From the NCBI GenBank assembly GCA_003520555.1, contig DOUO01000070.1, positions 1 to 17,418 of the forward strand: a DNA stretch of 17,418 nt. The letters are read 5' to 3'. A program made the translations under genes and the position numbers. Below are positions 1 through 7,322 of the stretch, piece after piece; within the stretch, counting starts at the first letter, position 1; each line of letters starts with the position of its first letter. This DNA comes from Oscillospiraceae bacterium (GTDB lineage: Bacteria; Bacillota; Clostridia; Oscillospirales; Acutalibacteraceae). A model generated the notes under the pieces. The model was not told the origin of the DNA. It saw nothing but the letters and a program-made list of their open reading frames with translations, and did no database searches.

Positions 1-591
1 AAACGCATTTTCGACTTAATTTGCTCATGTATTGCGCTAATCCTGCTTTCGCCGTTCTTCATTGCAATTTCAATCAGCATTAAGATAAACGACAACGGTC
101 CGGTTTTTTTCGGACATAAACGCATAGGAAAAAACGGCAAAGAATTTAAGCTTTATAAATTCCGCAGCATGGTTACAAACGCGGAGGAGCTGATTGATAC
201 CTTTACGCCGGAGCAGCTTGAAGAGTTCAAGCAGAACTTCAAGCTTGAGAATGACCCGAGAATTACGCCGATAGGCAAGTTTCTGAGAAAAACAAGCCTT
301 GACGAAATTCCCCAGCTTATAAACATTATTAAGGGCGAAATGTCAATTGTAGGCCCGCGTCCGGTAACCGAGGAGGAAACCATGATTTTCGGTTCGTACC
401 GCGACCTGATGCTCAGCGTCCCTCCCGGACTTACCGGGTACTGGGCAGCCTACGGCAGAGGCGACACCACCGGCTACCGCCGCAGGCGCGCTATGGAGGT
501 ATACTACGTTATGCACCGCTCTGTTTGGCTTGACATAAAAATAATTTTCAAAACCTTTGTCACGGTTTTTACAGGCAAAGGTTCAATTTAA
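1..591 (+). CDS. Undecaprenyl-phosphate sugar-1-phosphate transferase, C-terminal part (5' end outside window)
   Basis: Initiating enzyme of the polysaccharide repeat unit: it transfers a sugar 1-phosphate from a nucleotide sugar to undecaprenyl phosphate at the inner face of the membrane. Reading from base 1 gives 196 open codons without an upstream start, so the gene is cut by the window edge; the ATG at 169 is internal. The visible part opens with the family's KRIFDL motif and a hydrophobic (re-entrant) helix, then GPVFF, KRIGKNGK and KLYKFRSM, the NDPRITPIGKFLRKTSLDE block and the PQL...GEMSIVGPRP signature, and ends in GLTGYW plus a basic segment. All are hallmarks of the bacterial sugar transferase family (WcaJ/WbaP/EpsL type). 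Either a short EpsL-like form or the C-terminal domain of a long WcaJ-like form is possible. The sugar used cannot be read from the sequence. It stands first in a co-directional biosynthetic operon. Confidence 0.95.
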   Translation, partial: KRIFDLICSCIALILLSPFFIAISISIKINDNGPVFFGHKRIGKNGKEFKLYKFRSMVTNAEELIDTFTPEQLEEFKQNFKLENDPRITPIGKFLRKTSLDEIPQLINIIKGEMSIVGPRPVTEEETMIFGSYRDLMLSVPPGLTGYWAAYGRGDTTGYRRRRAMEVYYVMHRSVWLDIKIIFKTFVTVFTGKGSI

Positions 592-610
592 CATAAAGGA
601 TGGTTGAACT

Positions 611-1390
611 ATGAAGGCTGTTATTCTTGCAGGTGGCTTCGGAACAAGAATTTCCGAGGAGTCACAGTTTAAGCCCAAGCCGATGATTGAAATCGGCGGC
701 ATGCCCATTCTTTGGCATATCATGAAGCTTTACTCAAGCTACGGAATAAATGACTTTATTATATGCGCCGGATACAAACAGCACACAATTAAGGAATGGT
801 TTGCGGATTATTTCCTGCACACCTCAGACATAACCTTTGACTTTACCCGTGATGACAAAATCATAGTTCACAACAAGCGCGCCGAACAGTGGCGCGTGAC
901 CGTAATTGACACGGGACTGAAAACCATGACCGGCGGCAGGATTAAGCGCATAGGCGAATATCTTGACGATGATACGTTTTGCATGACCTACGGCGACGGC
1001 GTTTCCGACATCAACATAAACGATTTGATTATGTTCCACAAATGTCACGGCAGGCTTGCCACGATGTCCGCAGTTAAACCGAAAAGCCGTTTCGGTACAA
1101 TTGATTTTGAAGCAAACGGAAAGGTAAACGCGTTCCGCGAAAAGAGCGAAGCGGACGCGGGTTACATCAACGCCGGATTTATGGTGCTTGACAAAAAGGT
1201 GCTTGACTATATTGAAGGCGACAAAATTATGTTTGAGCGCGAGCCGATGGAGCGGCTTGCCGCTGACGGCGAGCTTATGTGCTACCGTCACAACGGATTT
1301 TGGCATTGCATGGACACCCTGCGCGACAAACAAAAGCTTGAACAAATGTGGGAAAAAGGCACGGCGCCGTGGAAGGTATGGGTAGATTAA
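611..1390 (+). CDS. rfbF: Glucose-1-phosphate cytidylyltransferase
   Basis: Cytoplasmic nucleotidyltransferase making CDP-glucose from CTP and glucose 1-phosphate, the entry step to CDP-6-deoxysugars. The 259-residue product has the usual family length. It begins with the nucleotide-binding LAGGFGTR motif (residues 6-13) and the KPKPMIEIGG block carrying the conserved lysine, and has the metal-binding YGDGVSDI motif at 127-134. The stretch GYKQHTIKEWFADYF and the ending with FWHCMDTLRD are specific to cytidylyltransferases of the RfbF/DdhA type rather than RmlA or GalU. AAAGGA (595-600) lies 10 bases before the ATG. The stop codon overlaps the next start (TAATG), so translation is probably coupled to rfbG, which uses its product. 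Confidence 0.97.
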   Translation: MKAVILAGGFGTRISEESQFKPKPMIEIGGMPILWHIMKLYSSYGINDFIICAGYKQHTIKEWFADYFLHTSDITFDFTRDDKIIVHNKRAEQWRVTVIDTGLKTMTGGRIKRIGEYLDDDTFCMTYGDGVSDININDLIMFHKCHGRLATMSAVKPKSRFGTIDFEANGKVNAFREKSEADAGYINAGFMVLDKKVLDYIEGDKIMFEREPMERLAADGELMCYRHNGFWHCMDTLRDKQKLEQMWEKGTAPWKVWVD

Positions 1391-2439
1391 TGCAGAATTT
1401 CTATAAGGGCAAAAGAGTATTTATTACCGGTCACACAGGCTTCAAGGGAAGCTGGCTGTGCAAAATTTTGACAGGCATGGGCGCTGAGGTTACAGGCTAC
1501 GCGCTTGAACCGCCCACAAAGCCGAACCTTTTTGAGATTGCGAACATTGCCGACGATATAACCTCGGTACACGGCGACGTGCGCGATTTTGATTCGCTTA
1601 AAAAAGCGTTTGACAAGGCTCAGCCCGAAATTGTATTTCACCTTGCGGCTCAGCCGATTGTACGCGAAAGCTACAAAAGCCCTGCCTATACTTACGAAAC
1701 AAACGTTATGGGCACGGTAAACATTCTTGAATGTGTGCGCCAAAGCAGCTGCGTCAAGTCGGTTGTGAACGTAACCACGGACAAGGTTTACGAAAACAGG
1801 GAATGGGCGTGGGGCTACCGCGAAAACGAGCCGCTTGACGGCTTTGACCCGTATTCAAACTCAAAGAGCTGCAGTGAGCTTGTTACCGCAACCTACAAGC
1901 GTTCGTTCTTCGGCGACGGAAAGGTCGCGATTTCCACCGCAAGGGCAGGCAACGTAATAGGCGGAGGCGATTTTGCCTCAAACCGCATTATTCCCGACTG
2001 CGTAAAGGCGTTGCAGTTAGGTAAAAACATCATCGTGCGCAACCCGTATTCAACCAGACCGTACCAGCATGTAATTGAGCCGCTGTACGCGTATATGCTT
2101 ATTGCGATGGAGCAGTACAAAAACCCAAAGCTCGCGGACAGCTACAACGTAGGCCCCGATGAGGTTGACTGCGTAACCACCGGCAAGCTTGTTGACCTGT
2201 TTGTACACCTGACGGGCAACAAAATTAAGCGTATTGACAAAAGCGAGGAAAACGCCGTTCACGAGGCTAATTTCCTTAAGCTTGACTGTTCAAAGCTTAA
2301 GACGGCGCTTGACTGGAAACCGCGTTGGCACGTTACCGACGCGGTGGCAAAAACCGTGCTTTGGACTCTTGTTTGGCTTGACGGAGGAAACACGGGAAGG
2401 GCTATGGAACGCCAGATTAAGGAATTTTTTGAGGGATAA
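1390..2439 (+). CDS. rfbG: CDP-glucose 4,6-dehydratase
   Basis: Extended short-chain dehydrogenase that converts CDP-glucose to CDP-4-dehydro-6-deoxy-D-glucose, the branch-point intermediate of CDP-deoxysugar synthesis. The 349-residue product begins MQNFYKGKRVFITGHTGFKG, placing the NAD-binding GxxGxxG at residues 14-20. The HLAAQPIVRESY segment is typical of this enzyme, as are TTDKVYEN (129-136), the Tyr155/Lys159 catalytic pair in YSNSK, and the late GGGDFASNRIIPD and RPYQHV motifs. The ATG at 1390 is chosen over upstream in-frame ATGs at 1348 and 1378: it gives the standard family N-terminus, overlaps the rfbF stop, and has GGAAGG at 1371-1376, 13 bases upstream. The 1378 ATG sits only one base after that site. 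Confidence 0.96.
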   Translation: MQNFYKGKRVFITGHTGFKGSWLCKILTGMGAEVTGYALEPPTKPNLFEIANIADDITSVHGDVRDFDSLKKAFDKAQPEIVFHLAAQPIVRESYKSPAYTYETNVMGTVNILECVRQSSCVKSVVNVTTDKVYENREWAWGYRENEPLDGFDPYSNSKSCSELVTATYKRSFFGDGKVAISTARAGNVIGGGDFASNRIIPDCVKALQLGKNIIVRNPYSTRPYQHVIEPLYAYMLIAMEQYKNPKLADSYNVGPDEVDCVTTGKLVDLFVHLTGNKIKRIDKSEENAVHEANFLKLDCSKLKTALDWKPRWHVTDAVAKTVLWTLVWLDGGNTGRAMERQIKEFFEG

Positions 2440-2442
2440 GCT

Positions 2443-3363
2443 ATGAAAAAAGCTATTGTAACGGGAGCAAACGGCTTTGTAGGCTCGCACCTGTGCGCGG
2501 AGCTGTGCAAAAACGACGTTGAGGTTATTGCCGTAATTAAGGACGAAAACGAAAATATCGACAATATCAGGGACTTAAACGGTTTAAGCGTGGTTTACTG
2601 CGGGCTTGACAGCATTGAAAGCCTTAAAGATAAAATAAGCGAAGGGGATTTTGACGTTTTCTACCACTTTGCGTGGGTAGGCTCGGCAGGACCCTTGCGC
2701 TGTGACGAGGAAATTCAGCTTAAAAACGCGCTGTGGACAGCAAAGGCGCTGCGCGTTGCCGACAGCCTGGGCTGCAAAAGGTTTGTGAACGCGGGCTCAA
2801 TCATGGAAAAAGAAACCTATACCGCCGTTTACGCGCAGGACAGCGCTCCGGGACTTCCGTACATTTACGGAGCCGGAAAGCTTGCGGCAAGGGCAATTTG
2901 CAAGCCGATTGCGAACTCGCTTAACATTGACCTTTGCTGGGCGGTTATTACCAACGCTTACGGCGCCGGTGAGTTTTCGCCGCGCTTTGTTAACTCAACA
3001 ATCAGAAAAATCATCGCAAACGAGCCGCTGCAGTTTACCGCCGCGACTCAGAACTACGATTTTATTTATATAGACGATGTGGCAAGGGCGTTTTTTGCCA
3101 TAGGCGAACACGGCAAGCCGAACCGCGAATACACAATAGGAAGCGGAAACGCGCGTCCTCTTAAGGAGTTTATCCTTGAAATGCAGCGTGAGCTGGCTCC
3201 GGATTTGACGCCTGTTTTCGGCGACATCCCCTTTACCGGAGTAAACATGCCGCTTGAAGCCTTTGACACATCCGCAATTGAAAATGACTGCGGATTTAAA
3301 CCCGCAATAAGCTTTGCGCAGGGCGCAAGACTTACAATGGACTGGATTAAATCCGTAGACTGA
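2443..3363 (+). CDS. NAD(P)-dependent epimerase/reductase (SDR), probable CDP-4-keto-6-deoxysugar reductase or epimerase
   Basis: A 306-residue extended SDR protein. The Rossmann motif GANGFVG is at residues 8-14, the YHFAW stretch near 74-78, a conserved serine in AGS (119) and the YGAGK catalytic Tyr142/Lys146. The HFAW element and overall size fit the group containing CDP-abequose and CDP-paratose synthases and related ketosugar reductases. Since it follows rfbF-rfbG directly, its likely job is to reduce the 4-keto group of the RfbG product, before or after epimerisation by the next gene. The exact stereochemistry and final sugar are unknown, and an epimerase role is possible. GAGGGA (2431-2436) is six bases before the ATG and overlaps the end of rfbG. 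Confidence 0.88.
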   Translation: MKKAIVTGANGFVGSHLCAELCKNDVEVIAVIKDENENIDNIRDLNGLSVVYCGLDSIESLKDKISEGDFDVFYHFAWVGSAGPLRCDEEIQLKNALWTAKALRVADSLGCKRFVNAGSIMEKETYTAVYAQDSAPGLPYIYGAGKLAARAICKPIANSLNIDLCWAVITNAYGAGEFSPRFVNSTIRKIIANEPLQFTAATQNYDFIYIDDVARAFFAIGEHGKPNREYTIGSGNARPLKEFILEMQRELAPDLTPVFGDIPFTGVNMPLEAFDTSAIENDCGFKPAISFAQGARLTMDWIKSVD

Positions 3364-3372
3364 TACATTTTT

Positions 3373-3380
3373 GGAGGGAG
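3373..3380 (+). promoter_or_regulatory. Strong ribosome binding site for the RmlC-like epimerase
   Basis: GGAGGGAG ends four bases before the ATG at 3385, with the GGAGG core seven bases away. It is one of the strongest Shine-Dalgarno sites in the operon and fixes that start. It lies in the 21-base gap after the preceding stop. Confidence 0.75.
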
Positions 3381-3384
3381 AATT

Positions 3385-3960
3385 ATGGTGTCACCTTTTG
3401 AATTTTGCGGCACTGACTTTGACGGGGCTTACCTCATTAAGCCTTTCTGCGCCACGGACATACGCGGCGCGTTTATTAAGGACTATTCCAAAGAGATATT
3501 TGAAGCACAGGGCATAAAGCACGACCTTGCGGAGGTATTTTACACCGTTTCACACAAGGGAGTAATTCGTGCCCTGCATTTTCAGCGCGTTCACGAGCAG
3601 GCAAAGCTTGTGCGCTGTGTAAAGGGCAAGGTTTTTGACGTTATTGTTGACCTTCGCCCGAACTCCCCTACCTTTAAGCATTGGCAGGGATTTTATTTAA
3701 GCGATGAAAACCGCTGCGAGCTGCTTGTTCCCGAGCATTTCGCTCACGGATATCTGGTGCTTGAGGACAGCATTGTGAGCTACAAATGCGCGGAAAAATT
3801 TTACGGCGAATTTGACGACGGTATCATGTACAACGACCCCGACCTTGCTGTTGAATGGCCTATGAACGAAATCGGCGGCGAGGAAAACCTCATCATTGCA
3901 GACAAGGACAAAAACCTGCAAAGCTTCAAAGAATATAAAGAAAGATATTTGGATATATGA
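3385..3960 (+). CDS. RmlC-like cupin sugar epimerase (dTDP-4-dehydrorhamnose 3,5-epimerase family)
   Basis: A 191-residue cupin protein of the RmlC family, which epimerises 4-keto-6-deoxy nucleotide sugars at C3 and/or C5. Visible motifs are VIRALHFQ with the presumed catalytic His65, VRCVKGKVFDVIVDLR (the cupin core), VPEHFAHGYLVLED, YKCAEKFY (133-140), NDPDLAVEWP, and ADKD with Asp175 at the position of the family's catalytic Asp. Its place after rfbF-rfbG and an SDR gene, with no rmlA/B/D in view, suggests a CDP-linked rather than dTDP-linked substrate; this is inference. By my remembered ungapped comparison with RmlC, the position of the second active-site tyrosine holds Phe139, which might restrict the reaction to one centre. 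The stop overlaps the next gene (ATGA). Confidence 0.92.
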   Translation: MVSPFEFCGTDFDGAYLIKPFCATDIRGAFIKDYSKEIFEAQGIKHDLAEVFYTVSHKGVIRALHFQRVHEQAKLVRCVKGKVFDVIVDLRPNSPTFKHWQGFYLSDENRCELLVPEHFAHGYLVLEDSIVSYKCAEKFYGEFDDGIMYNDPDLAVEWPMNEIGGEENLIIADKDKNLQSFKEYKERYLDI

Positions 3961-4967
3961 ATATAGTATACTCCAGCTCCGACAGCTACGCCCCGATTGC
4001 GGGCGTTTCGATTATGTCGCTGCTTAAAAATAACACAGACGCCGAAAGCATTACAATTTATATGATTGACAACCGTATTTCCTACACCAACAAGGAGCGT
4101 TTTGAAAGCGTTGTAAAGCAATTCGGCAGAGAAATAATTTTTATTCCGCAGCCCGATTTGGAAAAGGAAACAGGCGTTACCATTGAAACAGGCAGATGGA
4201 ACATAAGCACGTTTTTCCGCCTGTTTTTATGCACGATTCTTCCCGATTCCGTCGACCGCTGCATATACCTTGACTGCGACACCATTGTCCGCCATTCGCT
4301 TTCCGAGCTGTGGCAGCTTGATATGGGAAAATGTATTGTTGCCGCTGTTGACGACTGCCGTTCGGATCGCTACAAAACCGAGCTTGGCCTTTCACCCGAC
4401 AGCACATACACGAACAACGGCGTTTTGCTGATTGACCTAAAGGGCTGGCGCGAGCACAATGTCGAAAAGGATTTCCTTGACTTTATCGTTGCCCGCAACG
4501 GCGACATCACTTATGTTGATCAGGGCGTGTTAAACGGCGTTTTGGCAAAACAAAACCTTGTTATGCCGATTCACACAAAGTACGACGCCATGACAATTTT
4601 TTTTGATTTTAATTATGACGAACTGCTTAAGGTTCGCCGTCCGGAGCACCATTTAAGCGAACAGGAGTACAACGAAGCGGTAAGCGACCCGTATATAATT
4701 CACTTTACATCCTGCTTTTATTCGGGAAACCGTCCGTGGAACAAAGGCAACCGTCACCCGTTTGTCGGCGATTATCTTATGTACAAGGAAATGTCTCCCT
4801 GGAAAAACGTTCCGCAGTACCCCGACGACCGCAAAGCAGCCAAAAAGCTGATGACCAAGGCGTGCAACATTATGCCCAAGGGCTTGATGATTGCTTCGAT
4901 TTCCGTTGTTCATTCAAAGTTCTACCCGATGGTCAGGGCGTTGAAAAGCAAAAGCAAGGGCGCGTAA
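3957..4967 (+). CDS. Family 8 glycosyltransferase
   Basis: Retaining GT-A-fold glycosyltransferase of family 8 (LgtC/GspA-like), 336 residues, adding a sugar, typically an alpha-linked hexose, to the lipid-linked repeat unit in the cytoplasm. It shows the N-terminal MNIVYSSSDSYAPIAGVSIMSL, the metal-binding DxD as Asp106-Cys-Asp108 inside IYLDCDTIV, NNGVLLIDL (153-161), the DQGVLN motif (188-193) and the C-terminal IHF...GNRPW (248-261), the family's His-containing nucleotide-binding motif. Known donors in the family are UDP-galactose or UDP-glucose; the donor here is not known. No good Shine-Dalgarno site is seen and the start overlaps the preceding stop as ATGA, so it is probably translated by coupling. 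Confidence 0.94.
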   Translation: MNIVYSSSDSYAPIAGVSIMSLLKNNTDAESITIYMIDNRISYTNKERFESVVKQFGREIIFIPQPDLEKETGVTIETGRWNISTFFRLFLCTILPDSVDRCIYLDCDTIVRHSLSELWQLDMGKCIVAAVDDCRSDRYKTELGLSPDSTYTNNGVLLIDLKGWREHNVEKDFLDFIVARNGDITYVDQGVLNGVLAKQNLVMPIHTKYDAMTIFFDFNYDELLKVRRPEHHLSEQEYNEAVSDPYIIHFTSCFYSGNRPWNKGNRHPFVGDYLMYKEMSPWKNVPQYPDDRKAAKKLMTKACNIMPKGLMIASISVVHSKFYPMVRALKSKSKGA

Positions 4968-4970
4968 ATT

Positions 4971-6209
4971 ATGAAGATTTTACTTGTAAACAAATACCAC
5001 TATGTCAAGGGCGGAAGCGAAACCTACCACTTCGGTCTTGCAAAGCTGCTTGAAAGCCACGGTCACAAGGTAATTTACTTCGCGATGGCTGACGAGCGGA
5101 ATATGCCGTGCGAGCAAAGCGGATATTTTTCCGAAAACGTTGATTTCAACGCAAGCTTAGGCGCGGCAGGCAAGCTCAAGGCAGGGCTTCACGCGCTGTA
5201 TTCCACAGACGCCAAGAAAAAAATCGCAAGGCTGATTGAGGACGAAAAGCCCGATTTGGTACACATTAACCTGGTGCACCGCCACCTTACGCTTTCAATT
5301 CTTGACGCCGTAAAAAAATATAACCTTCCGGTTGTGCACACTGTTCATGACGCGAACAGCATTTGCCTGAACCACGCAATGATGGTTGACGGCGAAATTT
5401 GCGACCGCTGCGTCAGGGAGCACAGCTACGACTACGCCCTGAAGCACAACTGCGTGAAAGGCTCAAAGCTTCAAACCTACCTTGCGCTTTTTGAAGCCAA
5501 AAACTACGCGCGGATGAAGTCTTACGATAAGATCGACTGCTACATCTGCCCGTCAAAATTTTATAAGGACGAGCTTGAGCTGTCGGGCATCACACACAGT
5601 CCCGTTATTCACCTTACTAATTTTCTGCCCGAGGACACGCGGTACGCTGCGGCAAGCGACGTGCGGGATTACTTTTTGTACTTCGGCAGACTTTCGTTTG
5701 AAAAAGGCGTAATGACGCTTGTAAAAGCATATGAAGCCGGCGGCTTTGAAAATCCGCTTTACCTTGTGGGCACAGGTCCGCTTGAGAATGAGCTGAAGGA
5801 ATATGTAAGCTCGCGTAACCTGGACGGCAGGGTGAAGTTTAAAGGCTTTCAAAGCGGCGACGCGCTTAAAAAATATATCTCGCAGGCAAAATGCGTTATT
5901 TTGCCCAGCGAATGGCATGAAAACTGCCCCTACTCCATCATGGAGGCTCAGGCTGTCGGCAAACCTGTTATTGTAAGCAGGATAGGCGGCTTGCCCGAGC
6001 TTGTTAAGGACGGCGAAAGCGGATTTTTCTGCGAGCCGTTTAACGCGAACAGCCTTTGCGAAAGCATGAGAAGGCTTAATACGCTGGACGGCGGAGAATA
6101 CCGTAAAATGTCGCAATGCGCCGTTGAAAACGCAAAGGCAATGTACGACAGCGAAGAATATTACAAGAAGCTGACAACGCTTTACAACAAGCTTATCGGC
6201 AAGAGGTAA
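4971..6209 (+). CDS. Family 4 glycosyltransferase
   Basis: GT-B-fold glycosyltransferase of family 4, 412 residues. The N-terminal domain starts MKILLVNKYHYVKGGSE, the glycine-rich acceptor loop. A cysteine-containing stretch (Cys132, Cys144, Cys147, Cys161) follows the conserved HDANSICLN region; a similar Cys pattern recurs in GT4 enzymes of polysaccharide loci. The C-terminal domain opens near YFGRLSFEKGV (237-247) and has LYLVGTGPL, VKFKGF and the EX7E donor-binding motif with Glu317 and Glu325 in SEWHENCPYSIMEA, then GKPVIVSRIGGLPEL. It is soluble or peripheral, with no membrane segment. AAGGG at 4956-4960 lies ten bases before the ATG, three bases after the GT8 stop. Donor and linkage are unknown. 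Confidence 0.95.
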   Translation: MKILLVNKYHYVKGGSETYHFGLAKLLESHGHKVIYFAMADERNMPCEQSGYFSENVDFNASLGAAGKLKAGLHALYSTDAKKKIARLIEDEKPDLVHINLVHRHLTLSILDAVKKYNLPVVHTVHDANSICLNHAMMVDGEICDRCVREHSYDYALKHNCVKGSKLQTYLALFEAKNYARMKSYDKIDCYICPSKFYKDELELSGITHSPVIHLTNFLPEDTRYAAASDVRDYFLYFGRLSFEKGVMTLVKAYEAGGFENPLYLVGTGPLENELKEYVSSRNLDGRVKFKGFQSGDALKKYISQAKCVILPSEWHENCPYSIMEAQAVGKPVIVSRIGGLPELVKDGESGFFCEPFNANSLCESMRRLNTLDGGEYRKMSQCAVENAKAMYDSEEYYKKLTTLYNKLIGKR

Positions 6210-6211
6210 GT

Positions 6212-7321
6212 ATGGAAAACCAAAAAACCGTCGCGTTTATTACGCGTCACATAGTCGCGAATTACGGTTCGGTGCTGCAGGCTTACGCCACGCAGGAGGC
6301 AATTAAAAAGCTTGGCTGCAAAAGCGTGTGCATTGACTATTTCCGCACCGACGAGCTGCCGCGTAACTTGGTTGCGACGCGGCTTTCAACCTCAAAATGG
6401 AATAAAAATCCGCTTACCAGGGCGGTGTTTATGCTTACGCAAAAGCCTGTTTATTCGCTCGCGGACAAGCGTTTTGAGCAGTACCGCAAAATTGTTGACG
6501 TAACCGAAACGCAGTACAACAGCCTTTCAGAGCTCGAAAACAATCTGCCGCCGGCTGACGTGTACATGACAGGCAGCGACCAGGTTTGGAACACGGTCGT
6601 ATGCGGCGACCTTGACCCCGCGTACTTTTTATCATTTGTTCCCGGCGAAAAACGCAAGGTTGCGTACGCCGCGAGCTTTGGCGGAAAGCTTGACGAAAAA
6701 CAGCTTGACGAAATTAAGCCTATGCTTAAGGAGTACAACGCGATTTCAGTGCGCGAGGACAGCGGCGTTAAGCTGCTTGAACAGATGAATATTAACGCCG
6801 AGCAAGTGCTTGACCCAACCTTTTTGCTTGACAGAACAGAGTGGGAAAAGCTTATTCCGGACAAAAAAACAGATGAAAAATACGCGCTTGTTTACCAGCT
6901 TCACCCCAACAGGGAATTTGACAAATACGCCAAGGCGTACGCCAAAAAGCACGGCTTAAAGCTTTACAGAATAAGCCATTGCTTCCACCACGCGGTCAGA
7001 AGCGGTAAATTTGTGCTTTGTCCTCCGCTCGGAGAATTTTTGAGTTACATCAAAAACGCTCAGGTTCTGCTTACAGACTCCTTCCACGGAACCGCGTTCG
7101 CAATCGGTCTGAATACGCCGTTTTTGGACATACTTCCGTCCAGCTACAGCGAACGGATTTCAAGCATACTGTCGCTTATCGGTTATGAAAACCGCATATT
7201 GAAGAATTATAATGATTTTGAAACCGCCGCAGAGCCCATTGATTTTGACCGCGTTAACGAAATTATTGCGGCTCAGCGGATAAAATCCTACGGTATACTG
7301 AAAAAAATGATTGGTGATTAA
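6212..7321 (+). CDS. Polysaccharide pyruvyl transferase family protein (first of three)
   Basis: A 369-residue protein of the CsaB/WcaK/PssM pyruvyl-transferase superfamily, which transfers pyruvate from phosphoenolpyruvate to sugars as a ketal. The N-terminus ITRHIVANYGSVLQAYAT is the family's first motif. It is followed by GSDQVW (121-126), YAASFG, ISVRED (SVRE at 179-182), DPTFLLD and the signature DSFHGTAF (289-296). All core motifs are intact, so it should be active, but this broad subfamily has few characterised members and the reaction is inferred. AAGAGG at 6201-6206 lies five bases before the ATG. Two further paralogues follow at 8491 and 11949; the three are divergent in sequence, so this is not a recent duplication. 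Confidence 0.92.
   Translation: MENQKTVAFITRHIVANYGSVLQAYATQEAIKKLGCKSVCIDYFRTDELPRNLVATRLSTSKWNKNPLTRAVFMLTQKPVYSLADKRFEQYRKIVDVTETQYNSLSELENNLPPADVYMTGSDQVWNTVVCGDLDPAYFLSFVPGEKRKVAYAASFGGKLDEKQLDEIKPMLKEYNAISVREDSGVKLLEQMNINAEQVLDPTFLLDRTEWEKLIPDKKTDEKYALVYQLHPNREFDKYAKAYAKKHGLKLYRISHCFHHAVRSGKFVLCPPLGEFLSYIKNAQVLLTDSFHGTAFAIGLNTPFLDILPSSYSERISSILSLIGYENRILKNYNDFETAAEPIDFDRVNEIIAAQRIKSYGILKKMIGD
7313..7317 (+). promoter_or_regulatory. Ribosome binding site pointing to the TTG start at 7323
   Basis: GGTGA within the last codons of the preceding gene, five bases before TTG 7323. It is 17 bases from the first ATG (7335) and overlaps the earlier TTG (7311), so spacing favours 7323. Confidence 0.45.
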
Positions 7322-7322
7322 T

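Noticed and set aside
611..3960. dTDP-L-rhamnose pathway
   Set aside because: Although an RmlC-like gene is present, the nucleotidyltransferase and dehydratase are clearly of the CDP-glucose type, and no rmlA, rmlB or rmlD is seen.
5553..6116. 187-codon open frame on the minus strand inside the GT4 gene
   Set aside because: It lies wholly opposite a clear glycosyltransferase, has no ribosome binding site or family motif, and its composition is what the mirror of a real gene gives. The same holds for the long minus-strand frames at 824-1345 and 12411-12920 and the plus-strand frame at 14880-15248.
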